Part shown: in pieces, positions 1 to 9,065 of the stretch | How the letters are laid out: every line of letters begins with the position of its first letter | Numbering within the stretch: position 1 is the stretch's first letter | Assembly: GCA_040755715.1 (NCBI GenBank) | Contig: JBFLXN010000004.1 | Span: forward strand, 1 to 34,152 | Source of the DNA: JBFLXN01 sp040755715 [NCBI: Candidatus Edwardsbacteria bacterium] | GTDB lineage: Bacteria > Edwardsbacteria > AC1 > JBFLXN01 | Length of the DNA: 34,152 bases | Direction: 5' to 3' | The notes under the pieces: generated by a model | What the model saw: the letters and a program-made list of their open reading frames with translations, nothing else | Database searches by the model: none | Told to the model about the DNA's origin: nothing | Position numbers and translations under genes: made by a program

Positions 1-91
1 CCGAAGAGAAATCAGGCTTGTTCTTTTCAAGCCCTTGAGCTCTGAGAGTCAGTGTAGCAATCGCTTCATCAAAATCTTTTGGTAGTGACAT
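1..91 (-). CDS. Unknown protein, N-terminal part only (runs off the left edge)
   Basis: An ATG at 91-89 on the minus strand is preceded by a strong ribosome binding site (AGGAGG at about 100-105, roughly 8 bases upstream). The frame stays open for 30 codons to the window edge and begins MSLPKDFDEAIATLTLRAQG. It is not in any longer reading frame inside this window because it is cut. The fragment looks soluble and helical; I see no motif that names a family. It is divergent from lptF, with a spacer of about 207 bases. The strong binding site and codon pattern make a real gene likely, but its function is unknown. Confidence 0.6.
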   Translation of the reverse strand, partial: MSLPKDFDEAIATLTLRAQGLEKNKPDFSS

Positions 92-187
92 GAGTTTTAC
101 CTCCTATGTTTTGGTTTCAAGATTTTTTTAGATTATAACATTTTTTGCTATTTCCGGTCAAGACTTTTTTCTTACCAAAAATTTACC

Positions 188-217
188 TTGAAATTCAAGA
201 GAAAAATGTGATATATT
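188..217 (+). promoter_or_regulatory. Candidate sigma-70-type promoter for lptF
   Basis: TTGAAA at 188-193 and TATATT at 212-217 are separated by 18 bases, close to the bacterial housekeeping consensus, and point toward lptF. Transcription would start near 224, giving a leader of about 75 bases that contains the palindrome at 240-290. The call rests on consensus match only. Confidence 0.4.
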
Positions 218-239
218 CTATGGTGAAGACATAAGAATA

Positions 240-290
240 TGAAATTAGAAATTTATTGTCATTTAATTTCTACAAATTTCTATCTGTTTT
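240..290. repeat. Short imperfect palindrome, tAGAAATTT family
   Basis: The leader of lptF holds an imperfect inverted repeat: TTAGAAATTTATTG on the left faces ATTTCTACAAATTTCTA on the right. The same words make up the larger palindromes at 6556-6684 and 7907-8037, so this looks like a shorter member of one dispersed family. It lies between the candidate promoter and the start codon and could fold in the leader RNA. Confidence 0.55.
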
Positions 291-298
291 TCTAGCCT

Positions 299-1471
299 AT
301 GCAGATTATTGACCGCTATATTCTAAAAGAACATCTCATTCCATTTTTGCTGGGTTTTTCTGTGTTCACCTTTATTCTTTTTATGGACCGCCTTTTTGAA
401 TTGATTGATTTAATCGTGGGAAAGGGATTAGCACTTTTCACCGTGTTAGAAGTCTTCTTTTTAAGTCTTCCATTTATGATTGCTTTAACCGTTCCGATGG
501 CTGTGCTGGTGGCCAGCCTGATGGCTTTTGGGCGACTTTCTCAAGATAACGAAATTATCGCTTTTAAATCAAGCGGTCTTTTGTTCTTGCGCCTCATAAG
601 AGCACCTTTCTTTGCCTCAATAATTCTCTTTGGACTGATGATCTTATTCAATGACCGGATTCTTCCTGAGTCAAACCATAAAGTCAAGAATCTCTTAATT
701 GACATAAATCAGAAGCGTCCGGCGCTGAGACTTAAAGAGGGCACTTTTATGAGTGATTTTGAAGGTTATAATATTTGGATTAAAAGAATTGATAGCCGGC
801 AATCTAAACTTTATGATATTGTTATCTATGAAAAGATAAAAGATGGCACTCCTCGCACCATTACGGCTAAAAAGGCTAATCTTTACTATTCCGCAGAAAA
901 CAAGACCTTAACTTTGCAACTTTCTAGCGGTGAAATTCATGAGGTTGATGCTCAGAATCCGGCGAATTATCGCAAATTAGTATTTCCGAGTTACACCATA
1001 AATCTTCCATTGGACCTGAGTTTTCAGCGTCAAGAGAGGGAATATAGAAGTGACCGGGAAATGACTATCGCAATGATGGAGCGAGAAATAGCCCGCCTAA
1101 AAAAGGAATACGAAATCATCAAACGTATTCCCCCAAAATTAGGAGCCGCAGAAATACTAAATCTCAAATATAAGCAAATGGAAATAGACCGCTATAAGGT
1201 GGAAATTCATAAGAAATTTGCTATCCCTTTTGCTTGTTTTATCTTTGTTTTTTTGGGCTCTTCCTTGGGAGTATTAGTCAAAAAGGGTGGGGCAGGGATA
1301 GGCTTCGGTTTAAGTCTCGGTTTTTTTCTTCTTTATTACATTTGTTTGATTGGAGGTGAAGAATTAGCTGACCGCCAGTTCATTTCTCCGTTTTTAGCGA
1401 TGTGGGGAGCCAACATCATCCTCGGTATTCTAAGTATCTATCTGGTCTGGCGAACGGTTCACGAACATTAA
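299..1471 (+). CDS. lptF: LptF/LptG-family LPS export permease (first of pair)
   Basis: This 390-residue membrane protein is of the LptF/LptG family, the inner-membrane half of the ABC machine that lifts lipopolysaccharide toward the outer membrane with LptB as ATPase. About three membrane segments lie at residues 13-30, 48-78 and 98-118. A large periplasmic beta-jellyroll-type region (about 125-270) follows, then three more segments between about 300 and 386, the standard topology. Length matches the family. The N-terminus (MQIIDRYILKEH) aligns well with that of the next gene (MRLIDRYLSKEF). No clear Shine-Dalgarno precedes the ATG at 299. A related protein follows directly, and lptF normally precedes lptG; assignment to F rather than G rests on order. 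The last codons are copied in the tandem duplication downstream. Confidence 0.85.
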   Translation: MQIIDRYILKEHLIPFLLGFSVFTFILFMDRLFELIDLIVGKGLALFTVLEVFFLSLPFMIALTVPMAVLVASLMAFGRLSQDNEIIAFKSSGLLFLRLIRAPFFASIILFGLMILFNDRILPESNHKVKNLLIDINQKRPALRLKEGTFMSDFEGYNIWIKRIDSRQSKLYDIVIYEKIKDGTPRTITAKKANLYYSAENKTLTLQLSSGEIHEVDAQNPANYRKLVFPSYTINLPLDLSFQRQEREYRSDREMTIAMMEREIARLKKEYEIIKRIPPKLGAAEILNLKYKQMEIDRYKVEIHKKFAIPFACFIFVFLGSSLGVLVKKGGAGIGFGLSLGFFLLYYICLIGGEELADRQFISPFLAMWGANIILGILSIYLVWRTVHEH

Positions 1472-1692
1472 AGGCAAAATCAGCAATTAGCATTTCAAAA
1501 TTATCAATTAGCAATTCAAATTTTTTTCTTAGTATTCATTGCTAATTGCTAATTTTACATTGTTAATTTTGCACGGTTCACGAACATTAAATGCAAAATC
1601 AGCAATTAGCATTTCAAAATTATCAATTAGCAATTCAAATTTTTTTCTTAGTATTCATTGCTAATTGCTAATTTTACATTGTTAATTTTGCA
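1455..1692. repeat. 119-bp tandem duplication between lptF and lptG
   Basis: Two head-to-tail copies, 1455-1573 and 1574-1692, are identical except for one base (G at 1473, T at 1592). The unit begins inside the last codons of lptF, so the second copy carries a duplicate of that gene end including its TAA. Each unit contains an inverted repeat: AATTAGCAAT at 1506-1515 faces ATTGCTAATT at 1538-1547, and the same pair recurs at 1625-1634 and 1657-1666. The same AATTAGCAAT/ATTGCTAATT pair occurs at 9012-9055. The duplication fills the whole lptF-lptG spacer and must be recent, given the near identity. Confidence 0.93.
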
Positions 1693-1713
1693 TTGAGTTC
1701 TCTATCAAAAGAG

Positions 1714-2793
1714 ATGCGTCTAATTGACCGTTATCTTTCCAAAGAATTTTTGAAGTTTCTTTTCTTTGGTTTGCTGACTTTTGTCTCAATTTTTATTTTA
1801 GTTGATATCTTTGAAAAAATTGACCTCTTTATTGACCGAAAGCCAGCTTTGTTCTCAATTCTCACACTTTACCTTTTACAATTACCGTATATTATTGTTC
1901 TCATCTTGCCTGTAGCTATTCTTTTAGCCGTTCTCTTTTCCATAGGACAACTTACCCGCCATCACGAACTAACGGCCATGAAAGCCGCTGGTTTGCCTCT
2001 CTTACGAATCTTTTCGCCCATATTTTTAATCGGCCTTTCCATTAGTCTTTCTGTTCTAATCTTAGGTGAATTAGCAATTCCCTATTTTAATCAATTAAAA
2101 ACCAATATTCAATTTACTAAGATTGAGAAGCGTCCACTGACGAATTATAACCAACGTGATAATCTTTATTACTGTGGCACAAAAGGACATATGTATTATA
2201 TTGGGCATTTTGATGGAGAGAAGAAAACAATGTCCGACCTGGTTATTTATGAATTCAGCAAGGAAAATACCTTGGAAAAAAGAATTGATGCTCAGGAAGG
2301 ATTCTGGAAAGAAGGAAAATGGATTCTTAAGCGGGGCTATATAAGAACCTTTAGTCAGGATAAAGAAATAGCTCAGTCATTTAATGAAATTGAATTGACT
2401 GGTTTTGAAGAAACCCCGGCCAGTTTTAGGCAGAGGGAACTTCAGCCAGAGGAAATGGGATTTTTTACTTTAAAAGATTATATTGACAAGGTTAAAAGAA
2501 GTGGTGGAGAAGTCAAGCAAGAAACGGTTGATTTATATTTGAAAATCGCCTTCCCCTTTGCTAATTTTATTATTCTTCTTTTTGGGGCACCGTTAGCCGC
2601 TCATCACCGCCGCGCTGGGGCTGCCTTAAGCTTTGGGCTAAGCCTTTTGATTTGCTTTTTGTTCTGGGGAATAATTCAAATTGGCAGAGCTTTAGGACAT
2701 AATGGCACTCTTCCCCCATTTTTTGCCGCCTGGCTACCAAACATTGTCTTTGGCCTCATAGGAATTATTATATTGTGGCGAACCCCAAAGTAG
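1714..2793 (+). CDS. lptG: LptF/LptG-family LPS export permease (second of pair)
   Basis: A 359-residue permease of the same family as the preceding gene, with three N-terminal membrane segments, a periplasmic central part and three C-terminal segments. Together the two would form the heterodimer that feeds LPS to the LptC/A/D bridge. I place the start at ATG 1714, giving MRLIDRYLSKEF, which matches the start of the upstream paralogue. A longer frame opens at TTG 1693, directly at the end of the tandem duplication, but adds only seven residues with no family match. No strong ribosome binding site is visible at either. The gene is probably cotranscribed with lptF despite the 240-base spacer. 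It converges on ahcY, with a hairpin between them. Confidence 0.85.
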   Translation: MRLIDRYLSKEFLKFLFFGLLTFVSIFILVDIFEKIDLFIDRKPALFSILTLYLLQLPYIIVLILPVAILLAVLFSIGQLTRHHELTAMKAAGLPLLRIFSPIFLIGLSISLSVLILGELAIPYFNQLKTNIQFTKIEKRPLTNYNQRDNLYYCGTKGHMYYIGHFDGEKKTMSDLVIYEFSKENTLEKRIDAQEGFWKEGKWILKRGYIRTFSQDKEIAQSFNEIELTGFEETPASFRQRELQPEEMGFFTLKDYIDKVKRSGGEVKQETVDLYLKIAFPFANFIILLFGAPLAAHHRRAGAALSFGLSLLICFLFWGIIQIGRALGHNGTLPPFFAAWLPNIVFGLIGIIILWRTPK

Positions 2794-2795
2794 AG

Positions 2796-2846
2796 CACGC
2801 TTCACGCTTTTAGCGTTTAGCGTAAAGCGTCCTGCGTCTAGCGTAT
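2796..2846. terminator. GCGT-rich hairpin between convergent lptG and ahcY
   Basis: ACGCTTT at 2804-2810 pairs perfectly with AAAGCGT at 2824-2830, inside a run of alternating ACGC and GCGT words. It sits in the 55-base gap between two convergent genes, where a two-way terminator would be expected, and T-rich DNA follows at 2846-2850. The iterated GCGT words also look like a small dispersed repeat. Confidence 0.4.
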
Positions 2847-2848
2847 TT

Positions 2849-4123
<1,275 letters not shown>

Positions 4124-4135
4124 TTATCAGGTTTA

Positions 4136-4178
4136 TTGGGTTAAACTCAACAAACCGTGTTAACCCAACAAACCGTGT
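4136..4178. repeat. Inverted plus direct repeat between metK and ahcY
   Basis: TTGGGTTAA (4136-4144) and TTAACCCAA (4160-4168) form a perfect 9-base inverted repeat. A 13-base direct repeat CAACAAACCGTGT occurs at 4148-4160 and again at 4166-4178, an 18-base period. The hairpin could weaken readthrough from metK to ahcY. I see no recognisable SAM riboswitch core in it. Confidence 0.6.
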
Positions 4179-4182
4179 CAAC

Positions 4183-5328
4183 TCATATTTTCGCCGCTTC
4201 TTTTAGTGTTTCCGCCATATCGGTTAGCTCCCAAGTAAACCCTTCTTCTTCTCTACCAAAATGCCCATAGGCGGCTGTTCTCTTGAAAATTGGACGGCGT
4301 AAAGATAAATAATCAATGATTCCGGCTGGAGTTAGATCAAAATGCCGGCGAATAATTTTCACCAATTGCAAATCGGGGATTCTCCCGCTACCAAAAGTTT
4401 CCACACAAATGGAGACTGGTTCAGCGATTCCAATGGCATAGGCTAATTGGACCTCACATTTCTCTGCCAACCCAGCCGCCACAATGTTCTTGGCCATATA
4501 GCGTGCGATGTAGGTAGCTGAACGGTCCACCTTTGTCGGGTCTTTCCCTGAGAAACATCCCCCTCCGTGTCGCGAAAAACCGCCGTAGGTATCAACCATA
4601 ATCTTTCTTCCAGTCAAACCAGTATCTCCCTGTGGCCCACCGATAACAAACCGACCGGTAGGATTGACGAGATACTGAGTTTGCTCATCCAAAAATTCTG
4701 CTGGAATCACTTGGTTGATTACATGTTGAATCATATCTCTTTTTACCTGTTCTTCAGAATTGTCCGGATGGTGTTGAGCCGAAAGAATTACTGTATCTAC
4801 TCTCTTTGGCTTTCCGTTTATGTATTCTACGGTTACCTGTGATTTTCCGTCTGGGCGGAGATAATCCAAGGTTCCCTTTTTTCGCACCTCCCCAAGACGA
4901 CGAACCAATTTATGGGCTAATATAATTGGCAGTGGCATTAATTCTGGTGTTTCATTGATAGCAAAACCAAACATCATTCCCTGGTCTCCGGCGCCGCCAA
5001 TGTCAACACCTTGAGCAATATCTGAAGACTGTTCTTGAATAGAAGTAATTACGGCGCAGGTCTCGTAATCAAAACCCATTCTCGCATCCGTATAACCAAT
5101 TTCTTGAATTGTTTCCCGCACAATTTTAGGAATGTCCACATAACAGCCGGTACTGATTTCGCCTGCCACCAAAGCAACACCAGTAGTCACCATTGTTTCA
5201 CAGGCTACCCTACCGTTTGCATCTCTCTCCAAAATTGCATCTAAAATAGCATCAGAAATCTGGTCGCAGATTTTATCTGGATGCCCTTCGGTAACTGATT
5301 CCGAAGTAAATAAATGTTTTTCCGGCAT
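4183..5328 (-). CDS. metK: S-adenosylmethionine synthetase
   Basis: This 381-residue cytosolic enzyme makes S-adenosylmethionine from methionine and ATP. Signature stretches are complete: the ATP-binding GHPDK (15-19), [10 protein letters not shown], and the glycine-rich [16 protein letters not shown] region of the phosphate-binding site. [11 protein letters not shown] lies near the end. Length and order are normal for bacterial MetK. The ATG at 5328 follows AGGAGG by about 6 bases. It is upstream of ahcY in one direction, and upstream lies a palindrome-filled spacer separating it from the nucleotidyltransferase gene. SAM would serve the methyltransferase and radical SAM proteins encoded further upstream. 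Confidence 0.97.
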   Translation of the reverse strand: MPEKHLFTSESVTEGHPDKICDQISDAILDAILERDANGRVACETMVTTGVALVAGEISTGCYVDIPKIVRETIQEIGYTDARMGFDYETCAVITSIQEQSSDIAQGVDIGGAGDQGMMFGFAINETPELMPLPIILAHKLVRRLGEVRKKGTLDYLRPDGKSQVTVEYINGKPKRVDTVILSAQHHPDNSEEQVKRDMIQHVINQVIPAEFLDEQTQYLVNPTGRFVIGGPQGDTGLTGRKIMVDTYGGFSRHGGGCFSGKDPTKVDRSATYIARYMAKNIVAAGLAEKCEVQLAYAIGIAEPVSICVETFGSGRIPDLQLVKIIRRHFDLTPAGIIDYLSLRRPIFKRTAAYGHFGREEEGFTWELTDMAETLKEAAKI

Positions 5329-5348
5329 TTTTCCCTCCTACTTTAAAA

Positions 5349-5435
5349 TGATTACGGCGATTAAAAACGATACCAGCGATGTTTTTTGCTTCCTGTTTAG
5401 CATCGCTATAATCGGCTTTTTTATCGTGGTAATCA
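5349..5435. repeat. Imperfect palindrome, GATTACGGCGATT family
   Basis: The spacer between metK and the nucleotidyltransferase gene folds end to end. TGATTAC (from 5349) faces GTAATCA (to 5435), and the inner arm AGCGATG (5375-5381) pairs perfectly with CATCGCT (5401-5407). Its words resemble the GATTACACCGATT palindrome at 6729-6795. It could terminate or process the transcript, or simply be a dispersed element. Confidence 0.6.
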
Positions 5436-5465
5436 CTGATATTGTTAAATACTTTACTCCTTAAT

Positions 5466-6443
5466 CTAAATTAAATCTACTTCTGAAGAATCGCCTACAT
5501 TAAGTTTTCGATACGAACCTTTAACCACAGCATTATCACCTACAATGGAATTGTGAAGCACCACTGTCTCAACTATTGAATTTTTGTTAATAATGGAATC
5601 TCTGATAATTGAATGCTTAATTACTGAATAATCTGCGATAGAAACATAAGGACCGATGACTGAACCTTCAATCTTAGCTGAATCCGAAATATATACAGGG
5701 GGAATAACAATTGAACCTAAAGGACAATGAGTGGTTGCCCGACCTTGAAGGAGTTGACGATTAGTGGCTAGAAGTGTTTCAAACTTACCACAATCATACC
5801 AGCCGTCAACGAAAAATGTTTCCATCTTCTCACCGTTTTCAATCATCATTTGCAAAGCATCAGTCAGCCAAAACTCACCTTTCAGTTTCCGGTTACTATC
5901 AATCAAACGGCGCAAGCAATTAAAAAGGAGCATACTATTTCTGATAAAATATAATCCCACCATCGCCAAGTTGGAAGGCGGATTAGGAGATTTTTCCACA
6001 ACGTTCTTAATTTGATTACCTTGGAGTTCTACTACCCCAAAACGTTTAGCCTCTTCAACAGTTTTCACTCCTAAAGCCGTTGTCTTTCGGTTAACTACTT
6101 CCTTCAAATTAGTCTTAAAAATAGTATCTCCAAAAATAATCAAGACCGGCTCATCTTTCAAGACAAATTTTTGGGCTAAATAAATCGCATGTGCTTGTCC
6201 TAATGGTTCTATCTGTTTTACATAATTTAGTTCAAAAGAATAATTTTTCTGCACATATTCAACAATCTGTTCTCCCATTGTTCCGATAATCAAAATTATT
6301 TCTTTCAAATTGGCAGAATTCAGTTCATCTAGGATATGTCCCAGAATTGGTTTACCTGCTACATGTAACAAAACTTTTGGTGTAGTATGGGTATGTGGTT
6401 TTAACCTTGTTCCCATACCAGCCACTGGAATAATGACTTTCAT
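5466..6443 (-). CDS. Sugar-1-phosphate nucleotidyltransferase with C-terminal left-handed helix repeats
   Basis: A 325-residue enzyme of the NDP-sugar pyrophosphorylase family, joining a nucleoside triphosphate to a sugar 1-phosphate. The N-terminal Rossmann-like domain begins with GMGTRLKP (9-16) and the conserved Lys in TPKVLL (about 22-27), with the metal-binding Asp in the FGDTIF stretch near residue 106. From about 245 onward, short hexapeptide-like repeats (IEGSVIGPYVSI, VVLHNSIVGDNAVV) indicate a left-handed beta-helix. I place the start at ATG 6443; a GTG at 6464 would add seven residues but lies next to the repeat at 6471. The nucleotide and sugar cannot be told from sequence. Its neighbour is phosphoglucose/phosphomannose isomerase, so glucose- or mannose-derived sugars are plausible. 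Confidence 0.85.
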   Translation of the reverse strand: MKVIIPVAGMGTRLKPHTHTTPKVLLHVAGKPILGHILDELNSANLKEIILIIGTMGEQIVEYVQKNYSFELNYVKQIEPLGQAHAIYLAQKFVLKDEPVLIIFGDTIFKTNLKEVVNRKTTALGVKTVEEAKRFGVVELQGNQIKNVVEKSPNPPSNLAMVGLYFIRNSMLLFNCLRRLIDSNRKLKGEFWLTDALQMMIENGEKMETFFVDGWYDCGKFETLLATNRQLLQGRATTHCPLGSIVIPPVYISDSAKIEGSVIGPYVSIADYSVIKHSIIRDSIINKNSIVETVVLHNSIVGDNAVVKGSYRKLNVGDSSEVDLI

Positions 6444-6470
6444 TTTCTCAAGATATTTAGCCACAGATTG

Positions 6471-6555
6471 ACCCCGTTAGAAATCTTCTCTAACTTACAT
6501 TTTGCAAGTTTAGTCTTGGAATTTTCCCATACTTTTTGGTAATTTCTAACGGGGT
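6471..6555. repeat. 85-bp element with perfect 14-base terminal inverted repeats
   Basis: ACCCCGTTAGAAAT at 6471-6484 is the exact reverse complement of ATTTCTAACGGGGT at 6542-6555. The interior is not palindromic and encodes nothing evident. The layout resembles a very small non-autonomous inverted-repeat element. It opens a 347-base gene-free spacer (6444-6790) made entirely of three adjoining repeats. Confidence 0.75.
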
Positions 6556-6684
6556 TGACACAGAAATAAGGAAACTAATAGAAATTTATTGAAATTGATA
6601 GAAACTTGTAGTAAAGAACAATAAATTCCCACAAGTTTCCAAAAATTTCTATGAATTTCTATTTTTCTGTATGTTTCTGTGTAA
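6556..6684. repeat. Large imperfect palindrome, tAGAAATTT family
   Basis: The left arm runs from TGACACAGAAATAAGG through AATAGAAATTTATTG to GAAACTTGTA near 6610. The right arm mirrors it from ACAAGTTTCC (6631) to TTTCTGTGTAA (about 6684). It abuts the element at 6471-6555 with no gap. The closest relatives in this window are at 7907-8037 and 240-290. Confidence 0.7.
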
Positions 6685-6728
6685 TTCTGTGGTTTCAGTG
6701 AATTTCCGAAGCGGCAAGATAATTAGGA

Positions 6729-6795
6729 CGCAGATTTTGAACTGCGATTACACCGATTATTAAATCTCATCTGTGTAATCGTATTCAAATTCATT
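6729..6795. repeat. Palindrome, GATTACAC family, reaching into the isomerase stop codon
   Basis: CGATTACACCGA faces TCTGTGTAATCG, an 11-of-12 match, with further pairing between the outer GAATTTG and CAAATTC-like words. The right end overlaps the TGA of the phosphoglucose/phosphomannose isomerase gene (6791-6793). The stretch just left (6710-6725, GAATTTCCGA...CAAGATAA) recurs next to the palindrome at 28792-28853. Confidence 0.6.
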
Positions 6796-7876
6796 TTCTA
6801 CCAAACGGTTTTTCTGACAATTTTAATTTTAGATAATCAATGGCTTTTACTGGTGTAGGATCTACTTTATTTAACACTGCCAAATATAGACTAACATAAT
6901 CACCCAAATAAATCAAGGAAAAGATACGGCTCAAAAGAAACCTTCCCATACTTTCTACCGTAATAAAATTGGCGCATTCCGTTGCCATTATTTCTTGGGT
7001 AATCTCCATCCGGCGTCTATTACGGAGGTGGTCACTTTTGTCTTGTAGAAGAACCACAACCGTTTCCTTCATAATCTTCTTCAAGACTTCCCAGCCGACA
7101 ATTTCATTATGGTTTAGTTCAGGAAAGGTATGAGAGTAAGCAAGCATCTTAGCATTTTCGTTTAATTGATTTCTCCAGCGCAAAGCTACCGTTTCAAGGT
7201 GGTCTGCTGAAGAATAAAAGATCGCCAATTTATCTTTTAAGAGAAAAGCTAATTCTTTTGCCTTATTTCTTTCAAAGGGATTTTGTGGAGAATATAATTC
7301 TCTGAGATTTTCCAAAAGAGAAATAGTTTCCTTAATTTCTTTTTCCTTTCTTCTAACAATTTCATTTTTGATTAGGCAAATTAAAAGGGGGAAAAAAGAA
7401 TAACCGAGAGCGGCTCGGGGAGGTAAATTGGGAGAAATAGAAATTACTGGAAATTTGTCTTGTAAAGCCATTTTCTTTAATTCTCCTCCGCTAGTAATAC
7501 AGAGAATGTGGGCTTTCTGTCTTTTTGCTATCTGATAACAACTCAAAGTCTCTTCGGTGTTACCAGAATAACTACTAACTATTACTAAACTCTGTTTTCC
7601 CACAAATGCGGGAAGAGTGTAGTTTCGCACTACCGAAAGAGGTATGGAAAGTTCATCTATAAGATAAGAACGCAAGAGGTCACCACCGATGGCTGAGCCG
7701 CCCATTCCGGCAATAACTATGTTTTTTATTCTAGAGATATCAAATTTCAGCAGTGGGAATTTCTTACCTATCTCTATACCTTCTTGACACTGTTGTGGAA
7801 AATCAGCTAAATGTTTTTGCATATTAAGCTTGTCAATTTCCACCAGATATTTAATATCATCAAGTTCGGTTTTCAT
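6791..7876 (-). CDS. Bifunctional phosphoglucose/phosphomannose isomerase
   Basis: A 361-residue SIS-domain isomerase of the phosphoglucose/phosphomannose type, interconverting fructose 6-phosphate with glucose or mannose 6-phosphate. Features are the GMGGSAIGGD loop (57-66), the sugar-phosphate-binding SYSGNTEE (102-109), the PRAALGYSF stretch, and the NHNEIVGWE region around 265 that carries the catalytic Glu/His of this family. I place the start at ATG 7876 (MKTELDDIKYL). A GTG at 7909 would extend it 11 residues, but those codons lie inside the palindrome at 7907-8037. It supplies hexose phosphates to the nucleotidyltransferase gene downstream. The stop codon lies at the edge of another palindrome. 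Confidence 0.9.
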   Translation of the reverse strand: MKTELDDIKYLVEIDKLNMQKHLADFPQQCQEGIEIGKKFPLLKFDISRIKNIVIAGMGGSAIGGDLLRSYLIDELSIPLSVVRNYTLPAFVGKQSLVIVSSYSGNTEETLSCYQIAKRQKAHILCITSGGELKKMALQDKFPVISISPNLPPRAALGYSFFPLLICLIKNEIVRRKEKEIKETISLLENLRELYSPQNPFERNKAKELAFLLKDKLAIFYSSADHLETVALRWRNQLNENAKMLAYSHTFPELNHNEIVGWEVLKKIMKETVVVLLQDKSDHLRNRRRMEITQEIMATECANFITVESMGRFLLSRIFSLIYLGDYVSLYLAVLNKVDPTPVKAIDYLKLKLSEKPFGRK

Positions 7877-7906
7877 TTTGATGTTCTTGTCAATTAACCA
7901 CGGAAA

Positions 7907-8037
7907 CACGAAATTATGAAATAATTAGAAACTTGTTGAAATTTATTGTCACGCCAAAGACAGAATCGGATTTCTGTAAATTTCTATTTCCCTATTTCTA
8001 TCAATTTCAATCAATTTCTATGAATTTCTATTTCGTG
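7907..8037. repeat. Large imperfect palindrome spanning the isomerase-epimerase spacer
   Basis: CACGAAAT at the left end mirrors ATTTCGTG at the right end. The arms continue with TAGAAACTTGTTGAAATTTATTG opposite CTATCAATTTCAATCAATTTC. A small hairpin CAGAA/TTTCTG sits at the centre. The right arm contains the last codons and the TAG stop (8028-8030) of the GalE-like gene, so the repeat supplies that protein's C-terminal end. Confidence 0.75.
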
Positions 8038-8975
8038 TGTTCAGGTGTGGTTTTCAAAAATTTTTCTTTAAACCACTCAACCGTTAATTGCAGACCTGTT
8101 TCTAGCTCAGTCTTTGGAGACCAACCAAAAATTCTTTGTGCTTGCTTGAAACTTAAACAACTTCTCTCTAACTCTCCTGACCGCGCTTCACGATATTCTA
8201 CTTCTCCTTCAAAACCCGTGATTTTTTTCATCAACTGAAATAACTCTTCAACCGAAGTTCCTTTAGCCGTACCTATATTAAAGACTCCGTTCTTTTGATT
8301 CTCTAAAGCAAGAATGTTTGCTTTCACTACATCTTCAACAAAGACATAATCGCGTTCCAATTTGCCATATCCATAGAGGATTACCTTTTCTCCTTTGAGC
8401 ATCGCCAAAGAAAAAATGGCCACTACCCCTGCTTCACCCAAAGGGTCTTGCCGTGGGCCATAGACATTAGCATACCGCAAAATGATATAAGGTAAGTCAT
8501 AAGTTTCAGCGTAGAATTTCAGATAAATTTCTCCTGCTAGTTTAGCAATTCCATAGGGAGAAATAGGAGCCAGCGGATTTCCTTCAGGAGTTGGAATATC
8601 TTCCGTCTGTCCGTAAATCACTCCGCCGGAAGAAGCAAAGACAATTTTTTTTGTTCCAGCATCCAGAGCGGCCTTGAGAAGATTAAGAGTCCCCAAGATA
8701 TTGACCTGGGCGTCAAAAAATGGATTCTCTACTGACTTTCGCACATCTATTTGGGCAGCTAAATGGAACAAGTAGTCTGGTCTTTCTTCTTTAAAAATTT
8801 TATGGATTTGTGAACTACAAATGTCTTCCTTAAAAAATTTTGCCTCAGAATTAAGATTTTCAATCTTACCAGTAGAAAGATTATCAATCACCGAAACTTC
8901 AAATCCTCTTTTGAGCAAACCATCTACGAGGTGAGAACCGATAAATCCAGCTCCTCCCGTTACCATTGCTTTCAT
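8028..8975 (-). CDS. galE: NAD-dependent nucleotide-sugar epimerase, GalE-like
   Basis: A 315-residue extended short-chain dehydrogenase. It shows the NAD-binding GGAGFIG at 7-13, the catalytic SSGG (115-118) and YGIAK with Tyr141 and Lys145, and the RYANVYGPRQDP substrate region. The pattern resembles UDP-glucose 4-epimerases of thermophilic bacteria and archaea (GEAGVVAIF follows the GPRQDP), so UDP-Glc/UDP-Gal interconversion is most likely. Other NDP-sugar epimerases cannot be excluded. I chose ATG 8975 because GGAGFIG should start near residue 7; the frame is open to 9020. The final residues (about PEHTK) are encoded by the adjoining palindrome. It lies downstream of the DegT gene, in the same direction. 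Confidence 0.85.
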   Translation of the reverse strand: MKAMVTGGAGFIGSHLVDGLLKRGFEVSVIDNLSTGKIENLNSEAKFFKEDICSSQIHKIFKEERPDYLFHLAAQIDVRKSVENPFFDAQVNILGTLNLLKAALDAGTKKIVFASSGGVIYGQTEDIPTPEGNPLAPISPYGIAKLAGEIYLKFYAETYDLPYIILRYANVYGPRQDPLGEAGVVAIFSLAMLKGEKVILYGYGKLERDYVFVEDVVKANILALENQKNGVFNIGTAKGTSVEELFQLMKKITGFEGEVEYREARSGELERSCLSFKQAQRIFGWSPKTELETGLQLTVEWFKEKFLKTTPEHTK

Positions 8976-8999
8976 ACGAGTTCTTTTTTTATCACAAAT

Positions 9000-9065
9000 T
9001 GTAAAATTAACAATTAGCAATGCAAAATTATTTTATCCATTGATAATTGCTAATTTTGCCTTATT
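9000..9065. repeat. AATTAGCAAT/ATTGCTAATT palindrome
   Basis: AATTAGCAAT (9012-9021) and ATTGCTAATT (9046-9055) are perfect inverted arms, flanked by AAAATTAA and TTAATTTT words. The same pair forms the core of the duplicated unit in the lptF-lptG spacer, so this is a second locus of one dispersed family. Its right edge touches the TAA of the DegT gene (9064-9066). Confidence 0.7.

Noticed and set aside
1455-1692. A CRISPR array
   Set aside because: There are only two tandem 119-base copies with no unique spacers between them.
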